From Maricaulis maris (GTDB lineage: Bacteria; Pseudomonadota; Alphaproteobacteria; Caulobacterales; Maricaulaceae), in assembly GCF_003634045.1 (NCBI RefSeq), contig NZ_RBIM01000005.1, positions 124,001 through 188,000 on the forward strand: 64,000 nt of DNA. Direction: 5' to 3'. Positions 1-8,330 of the stretch are shown here, piece after piece (position 1 is the stretch's first letter; each line of letters begins with the position of its first letter). Below the pieces are notes generated by a model, which saw only the letters and a list, made by a program, of their open reading frames with translations, was not told the DNA's origin and made no database searches. A program made the position numbers and the translations under genes.

Positions 1-322
1 TCGCCATGCCGTTTGGCGCCATTGAGGCATTGAAAGTGGGCGATTCCAGTATGTAAAGGCGCAGGTCGTCGCAGAATGTGCCGGCCACCTCACAGATGCG
101 CGCATTCACCCACGCGTTGAGCGCCGGGTCGGAATTGAGTTGTCCCGAGGCCTGCAGTCGGGATTCGGCTTCATCGGTCTGGTACCACAGGCTGGCTTCC
201 GTCGATGACAGGTCCATCGGACGATCGCCGGCGCTGCGAACCCCGTGGTCGGTCGAGGCGCAGGCAGCAAGGCTCACTGCGAGGCCGGCCGCAAGGCCGA
301 GCCGGGTCAGGGAGTTCAGCAT
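1..322 (-). CDS. M48-like metalloprotease lipoprotein (partial, 5' part only)
   Basis: The gene starts at an ATG at 322 on the minus strand and runs off the window edge at position 1, so only about 107 residues are visible. They begin with a hydrophobic signal ending in a lipobox (SLAAC, Cys about residue 21), so the product should be a lipoprotein. The visible mature part ends in ...FNASMAPNGMA, which resembles the region ahead of the HExxH helix in Zn-dependent M48 peptidases (pattern FNAxxxPNG), but the HExxH motif itself lies outside the window. The gene follows the next listed gene with only a 10-nt gap, so both are probably one transcript. The M48 assignment rests on this short pattern and is tentative. 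Confidence 0.55.
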   Translation of the reverse strand, partial: MLNSLTRLGLAAGLAVSLAACASTDHGVRSAGDRPMDLSSTEASLWYQTDEAESRLQASGQLNSDPALNAWVNARICEVAGTFCDDLRLYILESPTFNASMAPNGMA

Positions 323-332
323 CGGAGCCGCC

Positions 333-1004
333 CTATTCGAGCGGCAGATTGTTCAGAACGCGCGTGACGATGCCGGCCGACTCGCCTTCGTCGCGCGCAT
401 CGCCAAGCGTGGCCTGTGCGCGCTCAACGATATCGCCAGTCTCCAGATCGATGATCGTGCCGATCGTGGCCCGGACATTCTGCGATGGCGGGGTGAAACC
501 GGTCGCCGTCCCGACTAGGACCTGGGTCATGAACACGCCGCCGCTTTCGATCTGCGAGTAGTGATCGACGAAAATCGCGCGGTCGGCATTGTAATGCTCG
601 CGCAGCAAGGATGCTGTCTCGCCCAGCGTAATGTCGTGATTGCTGCCCCGGCCGCCCTTGTGCGGCATGTTCAGATCGGCCGAGGCTGAGACCAGTTCGA
701 ACAGGTAGAGCAGTTGCTGGATCTCGTCAGCGTGCTGCGCATCGCTGTCAAAGCCTGTCACCGTATAGCCGGCGGAGGAGATCTGGTCGCTGAAATGGCC
801 GCGCAGATTATTGGTCGCCGCCTCGGTCCAGTCGGCACGCACTTCGGCACCACCGGTGGTGATGAAGATGATCTCGGCATTGGGTTCCATGATCAGGTAC
901 TGCGCCGGCGCATGGCCGTCGGCAGGGGCGTCATCGGCATGAGCAGAAAACGGCGCAATGAGTCCCCCGACCGCCAAGGTGGCGGCCAACGCAACATGTT
1001 TCAT
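333..1004 (-). CDS. Exported protein of unknown function upstream of the M48-like lipoprotein
   Basis: A 223-residue protein. I chose the ATG at 1004 because it follows a GGGGGA ribosome-binding site and opens a clean signal peptide (MKHVALAATLAVGG..., cleaved near SAHA-DD). An upstream in-frame ATG at 1034 would add ten residues ahead of the signal. The mature part has no motif I recognise. It has a beta-rich look and a stretch (ITLGETASLLREHYNADRAI) that may form an alpha/beta unit. Its stop lies 10 nt before the start of the lipoprotein gene, so a shared periplasmic or outer-membrane role is likely but unproven. Confidence 0.75.
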   Translation of the reverse strand: MKHVALAATLAVGGLIAPFSAHADDAPADGHAPAQYLIMEPNAEIIFITTGGAEVRADWTEAATNNLRGHFSDQISSAGYTVTGFDSDAQHADEIQQLLYLFELVSASADLNMPHKGGRGSNHDITLGETASLLREHYNADRAIFVDHYSQIESGGVFMTQVLVGTATGFTPPSQNVRATIGTIIDLETGDIVERAQATLGDARDEGESAGIVTRVLNNLPLE

Positions 1005-1159
1005 GGATAGTCCCCCAGAATATTTCCGGTTCATCCTGAAAGGCGGCGCCCGTGTCCGTCAAGTCCGATCTCACGTAAGGTTGTGGATTTTTGCACCAGT
1101 AGGCGCGCCGGATCCGGCAATGCACTGCGAAATCATACCGAAGAATTCCGGACAACCTG

Positions 1160-1176
1160 CCCGTCGGCGCGACGGG
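1160..1176. other. Short GC hairpin downstream of tRNA-Leu
   Basis: CCCGTC, a 5-nt loop, then GACGGG. It is followed on the plus strand by TTTATT, but no plus-strand gene ends here. On the minus strand it lies 24 nt beyond the tRNA 3' end without a U tract. It could aid 3' processing or termination; the function is uncertain. The rest of the 1005-1199 gap shows nothing else I can name. Confidence 0.3.
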
Positions 1177-1199
1177 TTTATTCCTTGAAAGGAAAGCAA

Positions 1200-1286
<87 letters not shown>

Positions 1287-1303
1287 AGGTGTGCGAGGCG
1301 CGG

Positions 1304-1332
1304 TAACTAAAGCCGGGGCGGGGCGCTGTCAA
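1304..1332 (-). promoter_or_regulatory. Sigma-70-type promoter of tRNA-Leu
   Basis: On the minus strand TTGACA (1332-1327), a 17-nt spacer, then TAGTTA (1309-1304), 18 nt before the mature tRNA 5' end. The -35 is perfect and the spacing ideal. A GC-rich stretch typical of stable RNA promoters lies between them. Confidence 0.75.
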
Positions 1333-1450
1333 CGGGCTGATTGCACGCCGCGCTGTGTTCGACACTTCAGTACCGTGCGCATTGCCGCATGGACAGGCGC
1401 GCGGTTTTTTGGTCTATCCCGGACAAAGCCTATTTGCACGAGGGCATTCC

Positions 1451-2416
1451 ATGCTGCGAGACGAGATCATCACCGTGTTCGGCGGGTCCGGCTTTGTCGG
1501 GCGTCATGTGGTTCGGGCGCTGGCCAAGGCCGGCTACCGGGTGCGCGTCGCCTCGCGCCGACCGCATCTGGCGCAGGACCTGCGGGTCATGGGCGTGGTC
1601 GGTCAGGTCCAGCTGGTGCAGGCCAATTTGCGCGTTCCGGCCTCGGTCGAGCGGGCGCTGGATGGTGCCGCTGGCGTGGTCAATCTGGTCGGTGTTCTCA
1701 ATGAGGGCGGTCGTCAGACCTTTACCCGCCTGCATGCGCTGGGCGCCAAGACGATCGCCGACACGGCGGCGGCGATGGGCATCGAGCGCATGATCCAGGT
1801 CTCGGCCATTGGCGCCTCGGACGACAGTGCCTCGCGCTATGCCCACACCAAGGCCGAAGGCGAGGCTTCGGTGCTGGCGGCCCTGCCGCAGGCCACCATC
1901 CTGCGGCCCTCGATCGTGTTCGGCACTGAGGATGGTTTCTTCAACCGCTTCGGCGCGATGGCCCGCTTCGTGCCGGCCCTGCCGCTGTTCGGTGGCGGCA
2001 AGACCCGGTTTCAGCCGGTCTTCGCCGGCGATGTCGGCAAGGCTGTCCTGGCGGCGTTTGAGCGCAGCGATGCGCGCGGCGAAACCTACGAGCTGGGTGG
2101 TCCCGGCATCTATACATTTGAAGAGCTGATGCGCTTCATCCTGGCCGAGATCGACCGGCCGCGCCTGCTGCTGCCCTTGCCCTGGACAATCGGCAAGGTG
2201 ATCGCGACGATTTCCGAACTGGTCGGCGCCCTGCCGCTGATGCCGACCCTGATCACCAATGACCAGCTGGTGCAGCTGAAGTCCGACAATGTCGTGTCGG
2301 ATGGCGCCAAGGGTCTGTCTGATCTGGGTATTGTGGGTGAAACCGTCGAAGCGATCGTGCCGAGCTATCTGGTCCGCTATCGTCGTTATGGGCAATTCCA
2401 CGAACGCGAAGCCTGA
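1451..2416 (+). CDS. NDUFA9-like complex I-associated NAD(P)-binding protein
   Basis: 321 residues of the atypical short-chain dehydrogenase/epimerase family called complex I NDUFA9 subunit family in bacteria. The N-terminus carries the dinucleotide-binding motif FGGSGFVGRHVV (GxxGxxG, residues 10-18). Later markers are the VNLVGVL strand, QVSAIGA, and the PSIVFG/PVFAGDVGKA stretches typical of atypical SDRs. I chose the ATG at 1451, preceded by a GAGGG ribosome-binding site; earlier in-frame starts lack one and would add 32 unconserved residues. In mitochondria NDUFA9 helps stabilise complex I and binds NADPH; the bacterial role is less clear. It stands alone, followed by a terminator. Confidence 0.88.
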   Translation: MLRDEIITVFGGSGFVGRHVVRALAKAGYRVRVASRRPHLAQDLRVMGVVGQVQLVQANLRVPASVERALDGAAGVVNLVGVLNEGGRQTFTRLHALGAKTIADTAAAMGIERMIQVSAIGASDDSASRYAHTKAEGEASVLAALPQATILRPSIVFGTEDGFFNRFGAMARFVPALPLFGGGKTRFQPVFAGDVGKAVLAAFERSDARGETYELGGPGIYTFEELMRFILAEIDRPRLLLPLPWTIGKVIATISELVGALPLMPTLITNDQLVQLKSDNVVSDGAKGLSDLGIVGETVEAIVPSYLVRYRRYGQFHEREA

Positions 2417-2442
2417 GCGGGTTTCAGTCCTGGTGAGTTTTT

Positions 2443-2473
2443 GACGGGCCGCGTGTCAGCGCGGCCCGTTTTC
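2443..2473 (+). terminator. Rho-independent terminator after the NDUFA9-like gene
   Basis: ACGGGCCGC, a 6-9 nt loop, then GCGGCCCGT followed by TTTTC on the plus strand. It sits between two converging genes. The U tract is on the plus side only, so it serves the NDUFA9-like gene. Confidence 0.8.
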
Positions 2474-3338
2474 ATGCCGATTTGGTCGCGGTGCTGTGGC
2501 GAAACCAGGCAAGCAGCGGCAGTCCGGCGGCGAGGACCAGCATGCCGCCGAGCCCGAGTGGCCCGTTCCACGGCCATTGCGGGGCTGACAGAAAGATCAG
2601 TGACGCGCCGGCGACGGCATTGAGCGACCCGTGCATACCGGCGGCGGCTATCAGCCCGCCGCGCTCGCGCGCCAAGGCGTGATAGGGTGTCCACAGGATT
2701 GTGAAGACCGTCATGACCGCGACACCGGTCCATCCCAGGCCGGGATAATTATAGCCCATCAGGATAATCGGGCCGTGCCAGATGCCCCAGATGGCACCAA
2801 TCACCAGGCACATCGGCCAGAAGCCGAGGCCGGCCAGTCGCGGCTGCAGCCAGCCACGCCAGCCGATCTCCTCGCTGATCATCAGGAAGACCGTGTTGAA
2901 GGCGATGCCAACCGGCAGACCGATCGCGAATTGCAGCGTCAGCAGGGTTGCCGGTTCCATCGGCACGGTCTGTCCGCTCGCCTCGACCTGGGCGACCAGG
3001 AAGGCTGCCGGATCACCAGCAGGCTGTCCGGACAGGGCAAGAGTCACGATGACCGACAGGGCGCAAATGGTCACCGGGACCAGCCAGGCCAACAGGGTCC
3101 AGCGCAGGACTTGCGCGACCCGGAAGCCCCGCAGGCCCAGCGCCGCGAGGCGACGGCCCTTGTCAAACAGGAGGCTGGTCACCAGAGCGGCGACGCCGGG
3201 CCCCATCATCATGAGCGCGAGCAGGCCGGCGCTGCCGAGCGGGCCCTGGGCGCCAAGGCCACCCGTTGCGTGAATATACCCGGCGACACTCCAGCTCGAC
3301 GCAAAGGCAAGCAACAGGAATACGGTGATGGCACGCAT
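2472..3338 (-). CDS. CPBP family intramembrane glutamic endopeptidase
   Basis: 288 residues with about eight hydrophobic segments. The CPBP (CAAX/Abi) signature is intact: EExxxR as EEIGWR (E156, E157, R161), a second His in WGIWHGP (H188), and a final His in GMHGSLN (H236). These residues form the membrane-embedded catalytic site of Rce1-type proteases. I chose the ATG at 3338 because it follows a strong GGAGGGG ribosome-binding site and begins at the first membrane helix. Bacterial members process peptides or act in bacteriocin self-immunity; the substrate here is unknown. It is co-directional with uppP 63 nt upstream and could be cotranscribed. Confidence 0.88.
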   Translation of the reverse strand: MRAITVFLLLAFASSWSVAGYIHATGGLGAQGPLGSAGLLALMMMGPGVAALVTSLLFDKGRRLAALGLRGFRVAQVLRWTLLAWLVPVTICALSVIVTLALSGQPAGDPAAFLVAQVEASGQTVPMEPATLLTLQFAIGLPVGIAFNTVFLMISEEIGWRGWLQPRLAGLGFWPMCLVIGAIWGIWHGPIILMGYNYPGLGWTGVAVMTVFTILWTPYHALARERGGLIAAAGMHGSLNAVAGASLIFLSAPQWPWNGPLGLGGMLVLAAGLPLLAWFRHSTATKSA

Positions 3339-3401
3339 GGCGGAGTCCCCTCCATTCGTCTCAGGGCTTTGAGCATGGCCCCGAGACATTATGGCGTCAC
3401 T

Positions 3402-4208
3402 CTAAATAGCGAAGGCCAGCAGGGCGAGACCCAAGGCGATGCGATAGAGGACGAAGGGCAAAAACCCGATCCGGTCGACCAGCTTCATCAGAACTGCAAT
3501 CGCCGCCCAGGCTGTCACGAAGGACAGGCCAGCCACGATCAGACCGTCTGTCAGGCTGGCGCCACCGCCATCGGCACCGGCGCGGGCCAGTTCGATCATT
3601 GAGATGAAGCCGAACGCGCCGATCACCGGGATTGCCATCAGCATGGAAAAACGGGCGCTTTCGCTGCGGGTCAGTCCCAAAGCGCGGCCGGCGGTCATGG
3701 TCACGCCTGAACGCGAGGCGCCGGGGATCAGGGCGAAGAGCTGGGCCAGTCCGATCAGGGCGGCCTGTTTGAAACTCATCGTCTCGATTGTGTGGATTTT
3801 CGGGCCATAACGGTCGGCGAGCCAGAGCGGCAGGGCGAACACCAGGGTCGAGATCGCGATCACGGTCGGCGAGCGCAGCGTATCGACGAGGTCAAGGGCG
3901 ACCAGGGCGCCGGCGATGATGAAGATCGGCGGCATCGAAGCGCCGACCAGCAGCGCGATTCGCCCGCCCGGCGTGAGACGGCCTCGCAGCAGGGCCAGCT
4001 TGCCGAGGGCGACTGAGCCGATGTCACGGCGGAAATAGACCAGCACGGCGAGCAGCGAGCCGGCATGCGCCATGACGTCGATCAGCGGACCCTGGTCGGC
4101 TTGGCCGGTCAGTTGCGGGGCGAGGATGAGATGGGCCGAGGACGAGATCGGCAGGAATTCGGTGATGCCCTGAACGAGCGCGAGAATAACGAGATAGATC
4201 AGGCTCAT
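3402..4208 (-). CDS. uppP: Undecaprenyl-diphosphatase UppP/BacA
   Basis: 268 residues, normal length for UppP. It removes the distal phosphate from undecaprenyl pyrophosphate, recycling the lipid carrier for peptidoglycan and other envelope polymers, and confers bacitracin tolerance when overproduced. Both signature motifs are present: QGITEFLPISSSAH (E17, H26) near the N-terminus and PGASRS (162-167), which form the active site in the membrane. The ATG at 4208 begins directly at the first transmembrane helix, as in homologues. The gene is divergent from the cation diffusion facilitator at 4358. Confidence 0.96.
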   Translation of the reverse strand: MSLIYLVILALVQGITEFLPISSSAHLILAPQLTGQADQGPLIDVMAHAGSLLAVLVYFRRDIGSVALGKLALLRGRLTPGGRIALLVGASMPPIFIIAGALVALDLVDTLRSPTVIAISTLVFALPLWLADRYGPKIHTIETMSFKQAALIGLAQLFALIPGASRSGVTMTAGRALGLTRSESARFSMLMAIPVIGAFGFISMIELARAGADGGGASLTDGLIVAGLSFVTAWAAIAVLMKLVDRIGFLPFVLYRIALGLALLAFAI

Positions 4209-4357
4209 GGCAGGGTCCTGCGGCAATCGGGCGGGCCGATAGTCGGGCAAAGCAGCGCGCTTGGCCAGTGCTCCGTTCGCCCGGCTGCAGGCGGGGCGCT
4301 GCGGCCTGATTGACGCCGGCGGCGTAGCGGACCAAAACCGCAGCAAAGGATATCGCC

Positions 4358-5329
4358 ATGCCTCATGACTTCGCCGCCGGTCCCGGCGGACCCGGACGTC
4401 TCAGCCCGAAGGATGCGCTCAGCCATACCGGCCAGGCGACGGCGGCGTCTGTGGTTGTCGCCCTGATCCTGACCCTGACCAAGGCGGTTGTCTGGTGGAT
4501 GTCCGGGTCGGTCGCCCTGCTGGCTTCGATGGCCGACAGCCTGCTCGATCTGACCGCCTCCCTGACGGTCTATCTTTCGGTGCGATACGCTGCCGAACCG
4601 GCCGATGCCGAACACCGGTTCGGGCATGGCAAGGCGGAGGCCTTTGCCGGCATATTGCAGGCGATTTTTGTGGCGATGTCGGCGGTGTTGCTGTTGCGCG
4701 AAGGCGTCGAGCATTTGTTCAACCCGGTCGAAATCCGGGCCGGTGGTTGGGCGCTCGGTGTGATGGTTCTTTCTATCGTGCTGACCGTAGGCCTGCTCGT
4801 GATCCAGACGCGGGCCGTCAGGGAGACCGGATCGGTCGCCGTTGAGGGGGACAGGGCGCATTATTTCTCGGACCTGGGCGCCAATGGCGTTGTCATCATC
4901 GGCATTCTCGGTGCCACGCTGGGTGGTTGGTTCTGGCTCGACGGGCTGGCGGCACTTGCTGTTTCAGGCTGGCTGTTCTGGACCGCCTGGGGCGTGGCCC
5001 GGTCGGCCGCCGATCAGCTGATGGACCGCGAACTTCCCGACGCGGCGCGTGACCATATCGCGGCATTGGCGCGCGATGATCCACGTATCATTGACATTCA
5101 CCAGCTCCGCACCCGTGCCGCTGGTCCGCTGGTCCATATCCAGTTTCACATGGCACTGGATCCGGGCCTGTCCCTGCGCGAGGCGCATACCATCCTGATC
5201 GAGTGCGAGCGTCGCTTGCTGGCCGCCTATCCGGCAGCCGACATCATCATCCACGCCGATCCGCACGGCGAGGCGGAACCGCATGGTGGTGAATTCTTCA
5301 ATACAGAAACCACGTCCAAGGACGCTTAG
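4358..5329 (+). CDS. Cation diffusion facilitator transporter (FieF-like)
   Basis: 323 residues, a proton-driven divalent metal exporter of the inner membrane. The layout is that of FieF/YiiP: six membrane helices, first metal site in helix 2 (MADSLLDLTAS, two Asp four apart), the loop HRFGHGKAEAFAG, the second half of the site as HYFSDLGAN in helix 5 (His-x3-Asp), then a cytosolic ferredoxin-like domain with VHIQFHMALDP and HTILIECERRLLAAYP. The two-Asp plus His-Asp site favours Zn(II) and Fe(II). The start at 4358 has AAAGGA upstream. No metal-regulator site was visible. The GST gene follows after 31 nt. Confidence 0.93.
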   Translation: MPHDFAAGPGGPGRLSPKDALSHTGQATAASVVVALILTLTKAVVWWMSGSVALLASMADSLLDLTASLTVYLSVRYAAEPADAEHRFGHGKAEAFAGILQAIFVAMSAVLLLREGVEHLFNPVEIRAGGWALGVMVLSIVLTVGLLVIQTRAVRETGSVAVEGDRAHYFSDLGANGVVIIGILGATLGGWFWLDGLAALAVSGWLFWTAWGVARSAADQLMDRELPDAARDHIAALARDDPRIIDIHQLRTRAAGPLVHIQFHMALDPGLSLREAHTILIECERRLLAAYPAADIIIHADPHGEAEPHGGEFFNTETTSKDA

Positions 5330-5360
5330 ACTTCCGGTTGAAGCGGGTTAGCCTGATACC

Positions 5361-6038
5361 ATGCGAACGCTCCACTTCTGGCCCCTCGACCCGTTTTCCC
5401 GACAGGTTCGCCTCGCGCTCGAGGAGAAATCCCTGCGCCATGACCTGCAGCTGGAAGTGCCGTGGGAGCGTCCGGACGATCTCTTGTCGCTCAATCCCGC
5501 CGGCACGACGCCGGTCCTGGTCGATGAGAGCGGCGGCGGCCGCCGGGTGATCGTCGAGAGCCGCGCCATCCTGGAATATCTCGAAGAAACAACGCCCAGC
5601 CCCTGCCTCTTGCCGGGCGGACCGGCGGAGCGCGCCGAGGCGCGCCGTCTGGTGGACTGGTTCGACCGCAAATATGATGGCGAGGTCAACGCCTATCTCC
5701 TGCATGAAAAACTGGAGAAGCGGGCCCAGGGCCTCGGCGCTCCCGACCCGGCCGCCCTGCGCGCCGGGCGCGAGCATCTGCGCTGGCATCTCGACCATCT
5801 CGCCTGGCTCTTGGAAGCCCGCGACGGCCTCGCCGGGCCGCGCTATACGCTGGCCGATATCGCCGCCGCCGCCCACCTGTCCTGCGCCGACTATCTCGGC
5901 GATGTGCCGTGGGACGAGTTCGAGCCGGTCAAGCAATGGTATTCCCGCGTCAAATGCCGCCCGGCCTTTCGCGGCCTCTTGACTGACAAACTGCCCGGTG
6001 TTCCGGCAGCGGCGCATTATGCGGATCTGGATTTTTGA
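5361..6038 (+). CDS. Glutathione S-transferase family protein
   Basis: 225 residues. The N-terminal thioredoxin-like domain has the GST pattern: beta strand LHFWPLDPFSRQVRLAL with Ser as likely thiol-activating residue, the cis-Pro loop NPAGTTPVLV, and the glutathione-binding ESRAILEYLEE (Glu-Ser pair). The C-terminal helical domain includes YTLADIAAAAHL, the N-capping box and Asp of the GST fold. The substrate cannot be told. Its stop overlaps the ATG of the next gene (TGATG), suggesting translational coupling, although the neighbour is compositionally different. Confidence 0.88.
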   Translation: MRTLHFWPLDPFSRQVRLALEEKSLRHDLQLEVPWERPDDLLSLNPAGTTPVLVDESGGGRRVIVESRAILEYLEETTPSPCLLPGGPAERAEARRLVDWFDRKYDGEVNAYLLHEKLEKRAQGLGAPDPAALRAGREHLRWHLDHLAWLLEARDGLAGPRYTLADIAAAAHLSCADYLGDVPWDEFEPVKQWYSRVKCRPAFRGLLTDKLPGVPAAAHYADLDF

Positions 6039-7099
6039 TGATGCGATTGTTCGTTCTGATTGTCTTGCTGTTTGGTTGGCTTCCGGCGGCACCAAGTCTT
6101 GCCCAGAGCGCGGACAATGCCGCGGTCTCATTTGAAGATACCCAGCGTGTCATCGAGTGGGTGAATGATCGAAATTCGGTGTTGGGGCAGATGGTAGTCG
6201 CGCCGGCCCGATTGGTGGCAGTCGTTCAGGAGTTGCGGCCGCTGCTGGAAACGCAAGAAGACCCGGAACGGCTTCGCCAGGCTTTTGACGAGGCGATCGA
6301 AAGATTGATTCGTGCCCAAGAACGAATGTCGGAGGCGAATGCGGGGCTATCCGAAGCGCCGGTCGTCGCTGGAGACGAGTCACAAAGCCATCGCCTCGAA
6401 GCGTCCCGGCGTTCCGTGGACCTGATTCATCGGCAGGCTGACGACATTCTGGCGCGAGGCATCGCCGAGTTGCGGAGCACCCGTGACAGTTTGGAATCTG
6501 CCAACTTCACATTGCGGGTTTTGAGCGTTGATGCCGAGATAGCGCTGCTTGAGGCCAACATCCTGCAGAAAGAAACGATGCGCTCAAACGACCCAACAAA
6601 TCCAGGGAGTCTTGCAAATCTTGCGAGTGAGCAAGTGTTGAGAATGAACAGAGACCTGGCGGTAATGGTGCGGAGTTGGATCGTCGGCGAGGGACTCGAA
6701 ACCGCGTTGTTTCAGGCGCAGATCGTTGAGCAGTATCGCGATCTGATAATGGCGCAGCAAAGCGGTATCCGGCGCATTGTCTACGAGCAACTCAATATAT
6801 TGGAGCAGTCGCTTGTCGATATGCCCGACGATGAGCGCACGGAATGGTTTGCATCCTTTACCATGCTATCTGAGTTTTTTTTGGCCTACGAGGAAACAGC
6901 AGACCTGCTGCTCGAAAGTGCCGGTGTGATCGACGACTTTCTTGACGTGTATCCTGATGCTGAGTCGGAACAACACAGGCTGCAAATCATTGGTCAAACG
7001 GCGCAACGCCTCAACGCGCTAACGCTGCGCCGTAACGAGTTGCTTGTCAGGCAAGACCGAATGGCCAGCGAGGTCGCACAGGCTATGGAAAATCATTGA
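6038..7099 (+). CDS. Exported helical protein of unknown function
   Basis: 353 residues. A signal peptide (MMRLFVLIVLLFGWLPAAPSLAQS, cleavage near LAQ-SA) is followed by an almost entirely alpha-helical, Glu/Arg/Leu-rich chain with long stretches likely to form coiled coils. There are no cysteines in the mature part and no catalytic motif I recognise. The gene lies tightly between a GST and queG and overlaps both by a few nucleotides. Codon use is visibly more AT-rich than in its neighbours (many AAT, CAA, TTG, GAT, ATA codons), which suggests recent acquisition or relaxed constraint. The ATG at 6041 is an alternative start. Confidence 0.7.
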   Translation: MMRLFVLIVLLFGWLPAAPSLAQSADNAAVSFEDTQRVIEWVNDRNSVLGQMVVAPARLVAVVQELRPLLETQEDPERLRQAFDEAIERLIRAQERMSEANAGLSEAPVVAGDESQSHRLEASRRSVDLIHRQADDILARGIAELRSTRDSLESANFTLRVLSVDAEIALLEANILQKETMRSNDPTNPGSLANLASEQVLRMNRDLAVMVRSWIVGEGLETALFQAQIVEQYRDLIMAQQSGIRRIVYEQLNILEQSLVDMPDDERTEWFASFTMLSEFFLAYEETADLLLESAGVIDDFLDVYPDAESEQHRLQIIGQTAQRLNALTLRRNELLVRQDRMASEVAQAMENH

Positions 7100-8229
7100 A
7101 CGGCCAAGACCTCAAATCCCTCGCCCTAGAGCTCGGCTTCTCCACCGCCCGCATCTGCCGGGCCGACGAGGCCTGGTCTGCCGGTGAGCGTCTCGCGGAA
7201 TATGTCGCCGACGGGCATCACGGTTCGATGGCCTGGATGGAAGAGACGCTCGAGCGGCGTCAGCATCCCACCGCCATGTGGGCGGACGCAAAATCTGCCG
7301 TGGTGGTCGGTCTGAATTACGGGCCGGAGCAGGATCCGCTGCCTTTGCTGGAGCGGCGCTCGGAAGGCGTGGTTAGCGTCTATGCGCAAAACGCCGATTA
7401 TCATGATCTGCTGAAGAAGCGTCTGAAACATCTGGCGCGCGCCTTTGCCGAGAAAACCGGCAAGCAGGTCAAGGTCTTCGTCGATACCGCGCCATTGATG
7501 GAAAAGCCGCTGGCGGAAAAAGCGGGTGTCGGCTGGCAGGGTAAACACACCAATCTGGTCAGTCGTGAGTTCGGATCCTGGCTGTTTCTGGGGGTGATGC
7601 TGACCGAGGCCGAGCTGGAGCCGGATGAGGCCGAACGCGACACCTGCGGCTCGTGCCGGGCCTGTCTCGATATCTGCCCGACAAGGGCCTTTCCTTCGCC
7701 CTACCGGATCGATGCACGGCGCTGCATTTCCTACCTTACCATCGAGCACAAGGGCGTCATTGCGGAGGAATTCCGCAAGCCGATGGGCAACCGGATTTAT
7801 GGCTGTGATGATTGTCTGGCGGTTTGCCCGTGGAACAAGTTCGCGCAGACCAGTGTGGAAACGGCCTTTCATCCACGGCCGGAGCTGAAAGGCCCGCTCC
7901 TCGCTGAACTGGCGGCACTTGATGACGCGGCTTTCCGGCAGGTCTTCACAGCGTCGCCGGTCAAGCGGATCGGTCGGGACCGTTTTGTTCGCAATGTGAT
8001 GATTGCGGTCGGCAATTCGGGTGATCCGGCCTTGCTGGCCACGGTCGAGGCGGGGCTTGAAGACGCGTCGGCCCTCGTCCGCGGCATGGCAGTATGGGCG
8101 TTGGCACAGCTCGATCCGGGCCGCGCGCGGACCCGGGCCGAACGCGATGCCGAGGCCGAAGGCGACGAAGCTGTTCGTGCTGAATGGCGGGCCGTGTCGC
8201 GGTCCGGCGATCAAACGGTTTCGTATTGA
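7096..8229 (+). CDS. queG: Epoxyqueuosine reductase QueG
   Basis: 377 residues. QueG reduces epoxyqueuosine to queuosine in the wobble position of tRNAs for Asp, Asn, His and Tyr, using cobalamin and two [4Fe-4S] clusters. Visible markers: catalytic FVDTAPLMEK with Asp130, GWQGKHTNL, first cluster C184xxC187xxC190xxxC194P, Cys210, and second cluster C237xxC240xxxC244P. A HEAT-like C-terminal domain (about 270-360) contacts the tRNA. The family N-terminus matches a TTG at 7096 that overlaps the previous stop (TTGA); the first in-frame ATG would delete over 40 conserved residues, so TTG is probably the true start. Confidence 0.95.
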   Translation: MNGQDLKSLALELGFSTARICRADEAWSAGERLAEYVADGHHGSMAWMEETLERRQHPTAMWADAKSAVVVGLNYGPEQDPLPLLERRSEGVVSVYAQNADYHDLLKKRLKHLARAFAEKTGKQVKVFVDTAPLMEKPLAEKAGVGWQGKHTNLVSREFGSWLFLGVMLTEAELEPDEAERDTCGSCRACLDICPTRAFPSPYRIDARRCISYLTIEHKGVIAEEFRKPMGNRIYGCDDCLAVCPWNKFAQTSVETAFHPRPELKGPLLAELAALDDAAFRQVFTASPVKRIGRDRFVRNVMIAVGNSGDPALLATVEAGLEDASALVRGMAVWALAQLDPGRARTRAERDAEAEGDEAVRAEWRAVSRSGDQTVSY

Positions 8230-8330
8230 GGGGATATTATCCTTTTGCGGACAGATTGACGGCTTGGAATTTTGTGACAACGCGTCGGGGGGGCGCCAGT
8301 CATGGCTCTACGATACAAGGGGCGTCACCG

